Shown here: positions 30,239 to 39,184 of the stretch, piece by piece
How the letters are laid out: each line of letters starts with the position of its first letter
Position numbering within the stretch: position 1 is the first letter of the stretch
DNA from: Streptomyces griseus subsp. griseus
GTDB taxonomy: Bacteria; Actinomycetota; Actinomycetes; Streptomycetales; Streptomycetaceae
NCBI RefSeq assembly: GCF_003610995.1
Contig: NZ_CP032543.1
Span: 2,294,001-2,358,000 of the forward strand
Reading direction: 5' to 3'
Length of the DNA stretch: 64,000 nt
Notes under the pieces: generated by a model
Told to the model about the DNA's origin: nothing
What the model saw: the letters and a program-made list of their open reading frames with translations, nothing else
Databases searched by the model: none
Translations under genes and position numbers: made by a program

Positions 30239-30280
30239 GGCAGGCCCCGTCGCGACCACGGGGGTACGACGGGGCCTGCC
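30239..30280 (-). terminator. Terminator of the inositol operon
   Basis: A perfect 14-bp inverted repeat (GGCAGGCCCCGTCG with CGACGGGGCCTGCC, 14-base loop) lies 14 bases downstream of the iolA stop. Confidence 0.8.
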
Positions 30281-30293
30281 GGACGGCTCGCGG

Positions 30294-31796
30294 TCAGTGG
30301 TTGCGCGGGAACCCCAGGTCCACGCCCGCCGGGGCGTCCGCCGGGTCCGGCCAGCGGGTGGTGACGACCTTGCCGCGGGTGTAGAAGTGCACGCCGTCGT
30401 TGCCGTAGATGTGGTGGTCGCCGAAGAGGGAGTCCTTCCAGCCGCCGAAGGAGTGGTAGCCCACCGGGACCGGGATCGGCACGTTGACGCCGACCATGCC
30501 GGCCTCGACCTCCAGCTGGAAGCGGCGGGCCGCCCCGCCGTCGCGGGTGAAGATCGCGGTGCCGTTGCCGAACGGCGAGGCGTTCATGAGGGCGACGCCG
30601 TCCTCGTACGTGTCCACGCGGAGCACGCACAGCACCGGGCCGAAGATCTCGTCCCGGTAGGCGTCGGAGTCGGTGGAGACCTTGTCCAGGAGGGAGAGGC
30701 CGATCCAGTGGCCGTCCTCGAAACCCTCCACCGTGTGGCCCGTGCCGTCGAGGACGACCTCGGCGCCCTGGGCTGCGGCGCCCGTGACGTACGAGGCGAC
30801 CTTGTCGCGGTGGGCGGCGGTGATCAGCGGGCCCATCTCGGAGGCCGGGTCGTTGCCGGGGCCGATCGTGATCTTCTCGGCGCGCTCGCGGATCTTGGCG
30901 ACCAGCTCGTCACCGATCGCGCCGACCGCGACGACCGCCGAGATCGCCATGCAGCGCTCGCCGGCGGAGCCGTACGCCGCCGAGACCGCCGCGTCGGCCG
31001 CCGCGTCCAGGTCGGCGTCCGGGAGGACCAGCATGTGGTTCTTGGCGCCGCCGAGGGCCTGGACGCGCTTGCCGTTGGCGGAGGCGGTGGCGTGGATGTA
31101 GCGGGCGATGGGGGTGGAGCCGACGAAGGAGACGGCCGCCACGTCGGGGTGGTCGAGGAGACCGTCCACCGCGACCTTGTCACCGTGCAGGACGTTCAGG
31201 ACGCCGTCCGGGAGGCCCGCCTCGGCCGCCAGCTCGGCCAGCAGGTTGGCCGCCGACGGGTCCTTCTCGCTCGGCTTCAGCACGAACGTGTTGCCGCACG
31301 CGATGGCGAGGGGGAACATCCACATCGGCACCATGGCCGGGAAGTTGAACGGGGTGATGCCCGCGACCACGCCGAGGGACTGGCGGATCGAGGAGACGTC
31401 GACCCGGTTGGAGACCTGGGTGGAGAGCTCGCCCTTGAGCTGGGTGGTGATCCCGCACGCCAGCTCCACGATCTCCAGACCACGGGCGACCTCGCCCAGC
31501 GCGTCGGAGTGCACCTTTCCGTGCTCGGCGGTGATCAGCGCGGCGATGTCGTCACGGTGGGCGTCCAGCAGCGCGCGGTAGCGGAAGAGGACGGTGGTGC
31601 GCTGGGCGAGGGAGGACGTGCCCCAGGTCGCGTACGCGGCCTTCGCCGCGGCCACCGCGGCGTCGACCTCCTCCACCGAGGCGAGCGCCACCTGCGTGGT
31701 GACCGCGCCGGTGGCCGGGTCCGTGACGGGACCGTACTGGCCCGACGTGCCCTCCACTGTCTTGCCGCCGATCCAGTGGTTGACGGTCTTCGTCAT
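30294..31796 (-). CDS. iolA: CoA-acylating methylmalonate/malonate-semialdehyde dehydrogenase
   Basis: 500 residues, normal for MmsA/IolA. ATG preceded by AAGGAG. It has the aldehyde dehydrogenase fold with GITPFNFPAMVPMW, SFVGSTPIARYI, catalytic Cys in GERCMAIS (about 284) and the FGPVLCV motif. It converts malonate semialdehyde to acetyl-CoA (last step of inositol breakdown) and methylmalonate semialdehyde to propionyl-CoA in valine breakdown. Its place at the end of the iol operon favours iolA; mmsA is the alternative name. Confidence 0.93.
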   Translation of the reverse strand: MTKTVNHWIGGKTVEGTSGQYGPVTDPATGAVTTQVALASVEEVDAAVAAAKAAYATWGTSSLAQRTTVLFRYRALLDAHRDDIAALITAEHGKVHSDALGEVARGLEIVELACGITTQLKGELSTQVSNRVDVSSIRQSLGVVAGITPFNFPAMVPMWMFPLAIACGNTFVLKPSEKDPSAANLLAELAAEAGLPDGVLNVLHGDKVAVDGLLDHPDVAAVSFVGSTPIARYIHATASANGKRVQALGGAKNHMLVLPDADLDAAADAAVSAAYGSAGERCMAISAVVAVGAIGDELVAKIRERAEKITIGPGNDPASEMGPLITAAHRDKVASYVTGAAAQGAEVVLDGTGHTVEGFEDGHWIGLSLLDKVSTDSDAYRDEIFGPVLCVLRVDTYEDGVALMNASPFGNGTAIFTRDGGAARRFQLEVEAGMVGVNVPIPVPVGYHSFGGWKDSLFGDHHIYGNDGVHFYTRGKVVTTRWPDPADAPAGVDLGFPRNH

Positions 31797-31836
31797 GACG
31801 TACTCCTTCAGGCTTCAGGCAGGCGCAGGCGTGGTT

Positions 31837-33858
31837 TCACAGGTGGTGGCGTCGGGCGGCGACCCGCCGGTCGTACTCTTCCCGGGCCTCGACCGCTGCC
31901 GGCCGGCTCGCGGTTTCGGCCACGGGAACATCCCACCACGCCTGTGCCGGAGGGGGGCCCGACACTGTGTCGGGCGTTTCGGTCTCGACGTAGACACAAG
32001 TGGGGCCTTCCGCGCTGCGGGCCTCCGCGAGGGCTTTGCGCAGGTCGTCGACGGTGGTGGCGCGCAGGACCCGCAGGCCGAGGGAGGCCGCGTTGGCGGC
32101 GAGGTCGACGGGGAGCGGCGGGCCGGTGAAGCCTCCGTCGGTGTCGCGGTGCCGGTAGGCCGTACCGAAGCGCTCGCCGCCGACCGCCTCGGAGAGGCCG
32201 CCGATGGAGGCGTACCCGTGGTTCTGGAGGATCAGCAGTTTCAGCGGCAGGTTCTCCTGGACGGCGGTGACGATCTCGGTGGGGTTCATCAGGTACGTGC
32301 CGTCGCCGACGAGCGCCCAGACGGGGCGGGGCCGCTCCTGCGTTCCGGTCGCGAGCAGGACGCCGATCGCGGCCGGGATCTCGTAGCCCATGCAGGAGTA
32401 GCCGTACTCCACGTGGTACTGGTCGCGGGAGCGGGTGCGCCAGAGCTTGTGCAGGTCGCCGGGGAGGGAGCCGGCGGCGTTGATGAGGATGTCGTCCTCG
32501 GTGACCAGGGTGTCGAGGAGGCCGAGCACCTGGGTCTGGGTGGGGCGCGCGGCGGACTCGGGGGTGGTGAAGGACGCCTCGACCCGTTCCTCCCACGCTT
32601 CCTTCGCGCCGGTGTACTCCGTCTCGTACGCCGGGTCGACGCGGTATCCCCGTCCGGCGAGCGCACTGGTGAGCGCCTCCAGGCCGGTGCGGGCGTCGGC
32701 GACCAGCGGGAGGGCGGCCAGCTTGTGGGCGTCGAAGCCGGTGATGTTGAGGTTGAGGAAGCGGACGGCCGGGTTCTCGAAGAGGGTGCCGGAGGCGGTG
32801 GTGAAGTCCGTGTACCGGGTGCCGACGCCGATCACCAGGTCGGCGGTGCGGGCCAGTTCGTCGGCGGTGGCGGTACCGGTGTGGCCGATGCCGCCCACGT
32901 CCGCCGGGTGGTCGTGGCGCAGGGCCCCCTTGCCCGCCTGGGTGGAGGCGACCGGGATGCGGGTGGCGGCGGTGAAGGCGGCCAGCGTCTCCTCGGCCGC
33001 GCTGTGGCGGACCCCGCCGCCCGCGACGATCAGGGGGCGGCGGGCGGAGCGCACCGCCCGTACGGCCGCTTCCAGTTCGGCCGTGTCGGGCGCCGGCCTG
33101 CGCACCCGCCAGACCCGCTCGGCGAAGAACTCCTCCGGCCAGTCGTACGCCTCCGCCTGGACATCCTGCGGCAGCGCCAGCGTGACCGCGCCCGTCCCGG
33201 CGGGGTCGGCGAGGACCCGCATCGCCTGGAGGGCCGCCGGAATCAGCGCCTCCGGGCGGGTGACCCGGTCGAAGTAGCGCGAGACGGGGCGCAGGCAGTC
33301 GTTGACCGACACGTCACCGGCGTAGGGGACTTCGAGCTGCTGGAGCACGGGGTCGGCGGGCCGGGTCGCGAAGGTGTCGCCGGGGAGGAGGAGGACGGGG
33401 AGGTGGTTGATGGTGGCGAGCGCGGCGCCGGTGACGAGGTTGGTGGCGCCGGGGCCGATGGAGGTGGTCACCGCGTGCGCGGAGAGCCGGCCGGACTGGC
33501 GCGCGTACCCCACGGCCGCGTGCACCATGGCCTGTTCGTTGCGGCCCTGGAGGTACGGCATGCGGGGCGCGGTCCGGACGCCGCTGCGGTCGCCGTTCCG
33601 CCTGCCGCTCCCGTTGCCCGCCTCCACGAGTGCCTGGCCGATCCCGGCGACGTTGCCGTGGCCGAAGATGCCCCAGGTCGCGTTGATCAGCCGGTGGCGG
33701 CGGCCGTCGCGCTCGGTGTACTGGCGGGCGAGGAAGGCGACCAGTGCCTGAGCGGTGGTCAGGCGGCGGGTGGGGGCGGGCCTCGGGTCGGGGCTCGGGC
33801 TCGGGTCGGGGCCCCGGCTCGGGTCGGGGCTCGGGCCGGCGGGACTCGTCGGGCTCAA
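31837..33858 (-). CDS. iolD: 3D-(3,5/4)-trihydroxycyclohexane-1,2-dione acylhydrolase, TTG start
   Basis: 673 residues from a TTG at 33858 with GGAGGT 7 bases upstream; the TTG overlaps the iolB stop (TTGA). It is a thiamine-diphosphate enzyme: RLTTAQALVAFLARQ start of the family, pyrimidine-binding domain, and C-terminal GDGTYLMNPTEIV...NHGYAS cofactor motif. It opens the inositol ring. The first 30 or so residues (repeats of SPDP and PSPD) are an extra Pro/Ser-rich extension encoded by a GC repeat (33775-33840); the family normally starts at the RLTTAQ region, and total length there is about 640. Confidence 0.93.
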   Translation of the reverse strand: MSPTSPAGPSPDPSRGPDPSPSPDPRPAPTRRLTTAQALVAFLARQYTERDGRRHRLINATWGIFGHGNVAGIGQALVEAGNGSGRRNGDRSGVRTAPRMPYLQGRNEQAMVHAAVGYARQSGRLSAHAVTTSIGPGATNLVTGAALATINHLPVLLLPGDTFATRPADPVLQQLEVPYAGDVSVNDCLRPVSRYFDRVTRPEALIPAALQAMRVLADPAGTGAVTLALPQDVQAEAYDWPEEFFAERVWRVRRPAPDTAELEAAVRAVRSARRPLIVAGGGVRHSAAEETLAAFTAATRIPVASTQAGKGALRHDHPADVGGIGHTGTATADELARTADLVIGVGTRYTDFTTASGTLFENPAVRFLNLNITGFDAHKLAALPLVADARTGLEALTSALAGRGYRVDPAYETEYTGAKEAWEERVEASFTTPESAARPTQTQVLGLLDTLVTEDDILINAAGSLPGDLHKLWRTRSRDQYHVEYGYSCMGYEIPAAIGVLLATGTQERPRPVWALVGDGTYLMNPTEIVTAVQENLPLKLLILQNHGYASIGGLSEAVGGERFGTAYRHRDTDGGFTGPPLPVDLAANAASLGLRVLRATTVDDLRKALAEARSAEGPTCVYVETETPDTVSGPPPAQAWWDVPVAETASRPAAVEAREEYDRRVAARRHHL

Positions 33859-34820
33859 CCTGTTACCTCCGGGCCGGGCGACGGACGCGCCGTGTCCGGG
33901 CGGGCCGTCTGCGGATGCTCCGTGTACAGCGGCAGTCTGGCGTCGACCGGCTCGTCCCGCCAGGTGTCGCGGATCCATCCGTGGTCCGGATGGTCGCGGA
34001 TCAGCCAGGCCCGCTCCTCCCCCGGCCCCGCCATGACGTTCAGGTAGTACAGCGTGCGGCCGGGCGGGGCGATGGACGGGCCGTGCCAGCCGTCGGGGAT
34101 GAGGACCGCGTCACCGCTGCCGACCTCGGCGAGGACATCCGTACCGCCCTCGCGCGACGGCGAGACCCGGTGGTAGCCGAGGCCGCCGCCCGCCACCTCG
34201 AAGTAGTAGATCTCCTCCAGCTCGCACTCCTCGCCCGGCACCTGCTCGTCGTGCTTGTGGGGTGGGTACGAGGACCAGTTGCCGCCGGGGGTGAGGACCT
34301 CGACGGCGATCAGGCGGTCGCAGTCGAAGGTGTCGGCGGCGGCGAAGTTGTTGACCTGGCGCGAGCAGGTGCCGGTGCCACGCAGTTCGACGGGTACCTC
34401 CGGCGCGGGGCCGTAGCGAGCGGGGAGTCGTCGCTCGCACTTCGCTCCTGCCAGGGCGAAGCGGCCTCCTGCGCCGGAGGCGATCTGCGCTCGGTCGTCG
34501 CGCGGCACGTAGGCGAAATCGCTCACCCCGCTGAACACGCTTTCCCGGCCCAGCAGTTCAAAGGTGTCACCTGCCGTACGCACCGTACAGCCACCGGTCA
34601 ACGGCAGAACGATCCATTCACACTCCCCGGTGACAAGCGTATGAACTCCGCCCGGCTCCAGCTCCAGAACGCGGAGATGGGACCGGTCCCATCCGGCCAT
34701 TTCCGGGTCGATGTCCAGGACATAGGGCCCGCGCCCCGCGCTGCCGGAGGGCAGGTGGTGGCGCGCGGCGGAAGGAGTGCCCCCGGTGCCGCCGTCGTCT
34801 CGCTCGTGGTGCGTGTCCAT
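33855..34820 (-). CDS. iolB: 5-deoxy-glucuronate isomerase
   Basis: 321 residues. ATG at 34820 with GGAG 5 bases upstream; the GTG six bases earlier is too close to that site. A bicupin protein with metal ligands in YPPHKHDE and E in LEEIYYFEV, plus the DGWHGPS motif. It isomerises 5-deoxy-glucuronate to 2-deoxy-5-keto-gluconate in inositol catabolism. Coupled to iolD by overlap. Confidence 0.93.
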   Translation of the reverse strand: MDTHHERDDGGTGGTPSAARHHLPSGSAGRGPYVLDIDPEMAGWDRSHLRVLELEPGGVHTLVTGECEWIVLPLTGGCTVRTAGDTFELLGRESVFSGVSDFAYVPRDDRAQIASGAGGRFALAGAKCERRLPARYGPAPEVPVELRGTGTCSRQVNNFAAADTFDCDRLIAVEVLTPGGNWSSYPPHKHDEQVPGEECELEEIYYFEVAGGGLGYHRVSPSREGGTDVLAEVGSGDAVLIPDGWHGPSIAPPGRTLYYLNVMAGPGEERAWLIRDHPDHGWIRDTWRDEPVDARLPLYTEHPQTARPDTARPSPGPEVTG

Positions 34821-34837
34821 GGCCACTCCTTACCCGG

Positions 34838-35779
34838 CTACAGCAGCGATACGGCCGTGTCGACGGCGCCCGCCACGTCCCCGTCGACCGGGTAGAGCAG
34901 CGAACGCCCCACGACCAGCCCCCGCACGGTGGGCAGCCGCAGCGCCTCGCGCCACTTCCCGTACGCCCCGTCCAGGTCGTCGCCCACCTCGCCGCCGAGC
35001 AGGACGGCGGGGAGCGTGGAGGTCTCCATGACCTGCGCCATGTCGTCCGGGTCCGCGGTGACGGGGACCTTGAGCCAGGTGTACGCGGAGGTCCCGGCCA
35101 GGCCCGACGCGATGGCGATGGACGTGGCGACGGCGGCGGCGCCCAGGTCGTTGCGGAGGCGGCCGTCGACGCGGCGGCAGAGGAAGGGTTCGACGAAGAC
35201 CGGCAGCCGGTGCGCGGCCATCGCGTCGATGGCGCGGGCGGCGGCGTGCAGGGTGTCCAGGGAGCCGGGGTCCTCGTGGTCGATGCGGAGCAGCAGCTTC
35301 CCCGCGTCGAACCCGTGGCGGACCAGGTCCTCGGGGCGGTGCCCGGTGAACCGGTCGTCCAGCTCGAAGGCGGCGCCCGCGAGCCCGCCCCGGTTCATGG
35401 AGCCCATGACGACCTTGTCTTCCAGGGCGCCGAGGAGGAGCAGGTCGTCCAGGACGTCGGCGGAGGCGAGGACGCCGTCGACGCCGGGGCGGGAGAGGGC
35501 GAGGCAGAGCCGTTCGAGCAGCTCGAACCGGTTGGCCATGGCGAGCGCCCGGTCCCCGACGGCGAGGGCGCCGCGCGCGGGGTGGTCGGCGGCGATGATC
35601 ATCAGCCGGCCGGGGTGGGGCGGGCCCCCGTGGGCGGTGGCGGTGTCTGCCGTACGGAGCAGGGGGCGCCGCTTCCGTCGGGCGGCGGCTTCGGCCACCG
35701 CTTCGGGGTGTTCGGCGCGGAGCCGGACCAGGTCGCGGACGGAGGGGGCGGCGGGGGTGGCAGGCGTGGCGGGGGTCAT
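34838..35779 (-). CDS. TIM-barrel aldolase-like protein of the inositol operon (Cgl0159 type)
   Basis: 313 residues. ATG overlaps the iolC stop. A (beta/alpha)8 barrel with MIIAADHPARGALAV, GVLASADVLDDLLLL, MGSMNRGGLAGAAFE, KLLLRIDHEDPGS, WLKVPV and LPAVLLGGEV. The Lys in WLKVP is a candidate Schiff-base residue. It sits where an IolJ aldolase would be expected, after the kinase IolC, so it probably cleaves 2-deoxy-5-keto-gluconate-6-phosphate; that activity is inferred from position. Confidence 0.8.
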   Translation of the reverse strand: MTPATPATPAAPSVRDLVRLRAEHPEAVAEAAARRKRRPLLRTADTATAHGGPPHPGRLMIIAADHPARGALAVGDRALAMANRFELLERLCLALSRPGVDGVLASADVLDDLLLLGALEDKVVMGSMNRGGLAGAAFELDDRFTGHRPEDLVRHGFDAGKLLLRIDHEDPGSLDTLHAAARAIDAMAAHRLPVFVEPFLCRRVDGRLRNDLGAAAVATSIAIASGLAGTSAYTWLKVPVTADPDDMAQVMETSTLPAVLLGGEVGDDLDGAYGKWREALRLPTVRGLVVGRSLLYPVDGDVAGAVDTAVSLL

Positions 35780-36870
35780 GAGGCCGCTCCGGAGGGCCCG
35801 GAGGCGATGTCGTCCGTGACCGCCCCCTCTGCGAGCGCCCGCTCCACCTCGTCCGGGAAGGGCATCGCGGAGGAGCAGGCGATGCGGGAGGCGACGATGG
35901 CCCCGGCGGCGTTCGCGTACCGCATGGTCCGGGCGACGTCCCAGCCGGCCAGCAGCCCGTGGCAGAGCGCCCCGCCGAACGCGTCCCCGGCGCCGAGCCC
36001 GTTGACGACCTCCACCGGCAGCGGCGGCACATCGGCGGTGGAGCCGTCGCGGCGGACGGCGAGGACGCCCTTCGGCCCCTGCTTGACGACGGCGAGCTCC
36101 ACCCCGGCCGCGAGCAGGGCCCGGGCAGCGGCGTGCGGTTCGCGCTCGCCGGTCGCGATCTCGCACTCGTCGATGTTGCCGACGGCGACGGTGGCGTGGG
36201 CGAGCGCTTCCCGGTAGCGGGCAGGCGCCACGGAGCTGTGGTCTCCGCCGTCCCAGAACATGGGCCGCCAGTCGAGGTCGAACACGGTCGCGGCGCGGGC
36301 CCCCCTGGCCGGGTCCTCGCTGCGGACGCTCTCGCTGTGGGCGCCCTCGCTGAAGGCACCCCTGCGGCCGGCGCCCTCGCTGCGGGTGCTCTCGCTGCGG
36401 GCCCGGAGCGCCGCCAGCGTCGCGGCGCGGCTGGGCTCGGCGCTGAGCCCGGTGCCGGTCATCCAGAAGATCCGCGCATCGCGCACCGCGTCCAGGTCGA
36501 GCTCCGCCGGGTGGATCTCCAGGTCGGGCGCCTTGGGCTGCCGGTAGAAGTGGAGCGGGAAGTCGTCCGGCGGGAAGATCTCGCAGAAGGTGACCGGGGT
36601 CGGATACGCCTCGACCTCCGTCACCCACCGGTCGTCCACCCCGAACCCCTGAAGCTCCTGGTGGAGGTAGTCCCCGAAGGCGTCCCGGCCGGTCCGGGTG
36701 ATCACCGCCGTACGCCGCCCCAGCCGCGCCGCCGCCACCGCGACGTTCGTCGGGGAGCCGCCGAGGAACTTGCCGAACGTCTCGACCCGGGCGAGCGGCA
36801 CACCGATGTCCAGGGGGTAGAGGTCCACCCCGATCCGCCCCATGGTGATCACGTCGTACGGCTCAGGCAT
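35776..36870 (-). CDS. iolC: 5-dehydro-2-deoxygluconokinase
   Basis: 364 residues; the ATG at 36870 has GAAGGG 6 bases upstream, whereas the earlier ATG has none. PfkB-family sugar kinase: GGSPTNVAVAAARLG near the start and anion-hole/catalytic NGLGAGDAFGGAL near the end. It phosphorylates 2-deoxy-5-keto-gluconate. An unusual Ser/Glu/Arg insert (about 160-195, repeated RSE and SES units) is encoded by repetitive DNA around 36310-36400 and lies on a surface loop. First gene of the operon. Confidence 0.92.
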   Translation of the reverse strand: MPEPYDVITMGRIGVDLYPLDIGVPLARVETFGKFLGGSPTNVAVAAARLGRRTAVITRTGRDAFGDYLHQELQGFGVDDRWVTEVEAYPTPVTFCEIFPPDDFPLHFYRQPKAPDLEIHPAELDLDAVRDARIFWMTGTGLSAEPSRAATLAALRARSESTRSEGAGRRGAFSEGAHSESVRSEDPARGARAATVFDLDWRPMFWDGGDHSSVAPARYREALAHATVAVGNIDECEIATGEREPHAAARALLAAGVELAVVKQGPKGVLAVRRDGSTADVPPLPVEVVNGLGAGDAFGGALCHGLLAGWDVARTMRYANAAGAIVASRIACSSAMPFPDEVERALAEGAVTDDIASGPSGAAS

Positions 36871-36907
36871 GCGCATCCCTTCGACCCCCGGTGGCCGGCT
36901 GATCCCA

Positions 36908-37002
36908 GGTCTAGTCCCCTCCCGGGAACCCTGTCAACATTTTGTCCGGACATTCGGACGAACTCTTGACACTCGTCCGCACGGGCCGCGACGCTGGGCG
37001 AT
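36908..37002. promoter_or_regulatory. Divergent promoters of the inositol operon with central palindrome
   Basis: Leftward: TTGACA (36937-36932 read on the minus strand), 18-base spacer, TAGACC at 36913-36908, about 40 bases before iolC. Rightward: TTGACA at 36966-36971, 18-base spacer, GACGCT at 36990-36995, which would place the start point on or next to the ATG at 37003. Between the two -35 boxes lies TGTCCGGACA (36943-36952), a perfect 10-bp palindrome that one repressor dimer could use to control both directions. The regulator is not in the window. Confidence 0.6.
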
Positions 37003-37917
37003 ATGACCCCCTCCGCGCCCTCTTCGGCCCGCATCCGCATCGGCTCGGCACCCGACTCGTGGGGGGTGTGGTTCCCCGACGACCCGCAGCAGGTGCCCTG
37101 GCAGCGTTTCCTCGACGAGGTGGCCGAGGCCGGGTACGCGTGGATCGAACTCGGTCCGTACGGCTATCTCCCCACCGATCCGGCCCGGCTGACGGACGAG
37201 ACCCGCAGCCGTGGGCTCACCGTCTCCGCCGGCACCGTCTTCACCGGATTGCACCACGGGCCCGACGTCTGGGACCGGACCTGGGCGCATGTCGCCGACA
37301 TCGCCGAACTGACCCGGGCCATGGGCGCCGAACACCTGGTCGTCATCCCCTCCTTCTGGCGCGACGACAAGACGGGCGAGGTGCTGGAGGACCGCACGCT
37401 CACCCCCGCGCAGTGGCGGGAGCTGACGACCCAGACGGAACGGCTCGGCCGGGAGGTCCAGGAGCGTTACGGGCTCCGCATCGTCGTCCACCCGCACGCG
37501 GACACCCACATCGACAGCGAGGAGAACGTCAACCGCTTCCTCGACGCCACCGACCCCTCCCTCGTCTCGCTCTGCCTGGACACCGGGCACTACGCCTACT
37601 GCGGCGGCGACAGCGTCAAGCTCATCGAGACGTACGGGGAGCGCATCGGCTACCTCCACCTCAAGCAGGTCGACCCCGAGATCCTGGCGGCCGTAGTGGC
37701 GGAGGAGATCCCGTTCGGCCCGGCCGTGGCGCGGGGCGTGATGTGCGAACCGCCCGGTGGCGTACCCGCCTTGGAGCCGGTCCTGGACGCGGCGCGCGCC
37801 CTGGATGTCGACCTGTTCGCGATCGTGGAGCAGGACATGTACCCGTGCGACCCGGACAAGCCGCTCCCGATCGCGCGCCGCACCCGCGAGTTCCTCCGCT
37901 CCTGCGGACGGCCCTGA
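37003..37917 (+). CDS. Sugar phosphate isomerase/epimerase-like protein (IolE/IolI type)
   Basis: 304 residues. Xylose-isomerase-like TIM barrel with GSAPDSWGVWFPDDPQQ at the start, EL in WIELGPYGY, metal ligands in VVHPHADTH, CLDTGHYAYC, YLHLKQVD and VEQDMYP. It acts on an inositol-derived ketose or inosose, either as inosose dehydratase (IolE) or 2-keto-inositol isomerase (IolI); the sequence alone does not decide. No ribosome site precedes the ATG and the promoter sits right against it, so the mRNA is probably leaderless. Divergent from iolC. Confidence 0.8.
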   Translation: MTPSAPSSARIRIGSAPDSWGVWFPDDPQQVPWQRFLDEVAEAGYAWIELGPYGYLPTDPARLTDETRSRGLTVSAGTVFTGLHHGPDVWDRTWAHVADIAELTRAMGAEHLVVIPSFWRDDKTGEVLEDRTLTPAQWRELTTQTERLGREVQERYGLRIVVHPHADTHIDSEENVNRFLDATDPSLVSLCLDTGHYAYCGGDSVKLIETYGERIGYLHLKQVDPEILAAVVAEEIPFGPAVARGVMCEPPGGVPALEPVLDAARALDVDLFAIVEQDMYPCDPDKPLPIARRTREFLRSCGRP

Positions 37918-37925
37918 CCGCTGGG

Positions 37926-38446
37926 TCACACCCCCGTACGCCCGTCGATGCGCTCGCGGATCAGGTCGGCGTGCCCGCAGTGGCGCGCGTACTCGCCGAT
38001 CATGTGCGTGTAGATCCAACGCAGCGTCACCTCCCCGCCCATGAACGGGCTGGTCTCGTCGAGTCCCCGCCCCGCGCAGTTCTCCCGCCCCCGCCGGACC
38101 TCCTCCTCCCACACCGCCACCGCGCTCTCGTACGTGGCGTCCTCGGTGAGCTCGAACCCACCGTCGTGCCCCGTGCCCCCTCGGCGGGGGCGAACAGCGG
38201 TGGAACGTCCTCCTGCACAAGGACCCGGCGGAACCAGTTCCGCTCCACGGCGGCGGCGTGCTGGACCAGCCCGAGCAACGTGATCGACGAGGGCGCCGCA
38301 GAGGCCTCACGGAGCCGCTCCTCGGGCAGTTCGGCGGATTTCTGGGCGAGGGTGGCGCGGTAGAAGTCGAGCCAGCTCTCCAGGTTGGTGCGCTCGTCGG
38401 CGGCCAACGGGGGCATCGGGCGTTCGGAAGTGCTCATGGTCATCAT
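37926..38446 (-). pseudogene. DinB-family protein, one frameshift
   Basis: From an ATG cluster at 38446 to 38435 the first frame gives [18 protein letters not shown] and a four-helix DinB pattern ([17 protein letters not shown]). After [11 protein letters not shown] it must change frame to continue as [24 protein letters not shown] and the final TLRWIYTHMIGEYARHCGHADLIRERIDG, the typical metal-ligand helix. The junction is the C run at 38169-38172 (four C where five would restore frame). Restored length is about 174 residues. DinB-like enzymes are often thiol-dependent transferases. Convergent with the isomerase gene, 8 bases away. Confidence 0.75.
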
Positions 38447-38973
38447 CGTGGCATCCAGGTCTGACATCGCCCGGACGGTGAGGAACACGCCCCCTGCCCT
38501 TGCCCTCACAGACCAGCGCGCCGCCCGCTCCACCACGCCGGTGAACCGGCCGCCCACGCGAGCGGCGAGCCGGTGGAAACGGGCGGCCTGAACACCGCTG
38601 GGCGAACTTCTGCGAAATCGGCTCCCATCCCGCTTCCGGAACCGCGGGCCAACCGCCCAGGCCCCCCCGGACAGCGGCGGGTTCCGGGCCCAGGGCGGCG
38701 ACGAAGGCTCGGCCAGGTCCGCCGGACGGCACCGGCCCCCATCGGGATCGGCGGACACCCGGCTGGGGCCAGCCCGACAAGGCACTTACCGTTCGCCCCT
38801 TCTGTCACACCAGTAACTGTTTCGCCACACATATCTCCGTTACGCGGGTTTTCCGTCACAGGCGCACAACAGCCCCACCCCGCCTGCCGTTCGTTGTCGT
38901 TCAACCGGGCGCAGGCTGCGTGATCACCGGAGCAGAACCGGTCAGAACAGAGCAGCGCAGAGAGGTGTCACGG
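38447..38973. other. Intergenic region before the HTH gene
   Basis: No convincing gene in 527 bases; open frames here have shadow-like Arg/Pro composition. The block 38800-38900 is AT-richer than the surroundings and probably carries the promoter of the HTH gene. Confidence 0.4.
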
Positions 38974-39165
38974 ATGACGGACAGAACACTCTGGTCCTAC
39001 AAGGACATTGCCGCGCACATCCAGGTCCAGCCGGACACCGTCCGCTCCTACCGCAAACACGGCCTCCTCCCGCCGCCCGACCAGGTGAAGAACGGAAAGC
39101 CGTACTGGTACGGCGACACCGTCCGCGCCTGGGTCGCCTCCCGCCCCCGCAACCGGGGCCGCTGA
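38974..39165 (+). CDS. Small helix-turn-helix protein (MerR/excisionase-like)
   Basis: 63 residues, ATG preceded by GAGAGG. WSYKDIAAHIQVQPDTVRSYRKHGLLPPPD is a winged helix-turn-helix of the MerR/Xis kind, followed by a wing YWYGDTVRAWVASRP. Likely a small DNA-binding protein; without a recombinase nearby there is no reason to call it an excisionase. Confidence 0.8.
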   Translation: MTDRTLWSYKDIAAHIQVQPDTVRSYRKHGLLPPPDQVKNGKPYWYGDTVRAWVASRPRNRGR

Positions 39166-39184
39166 CCCCGCCCCGGACCGGCCC

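Noticed and set aside
38974..39165. Small HTH protein as a phage excisionase
   Set aside because: There is no integrase, attachment site or phage gene around it.
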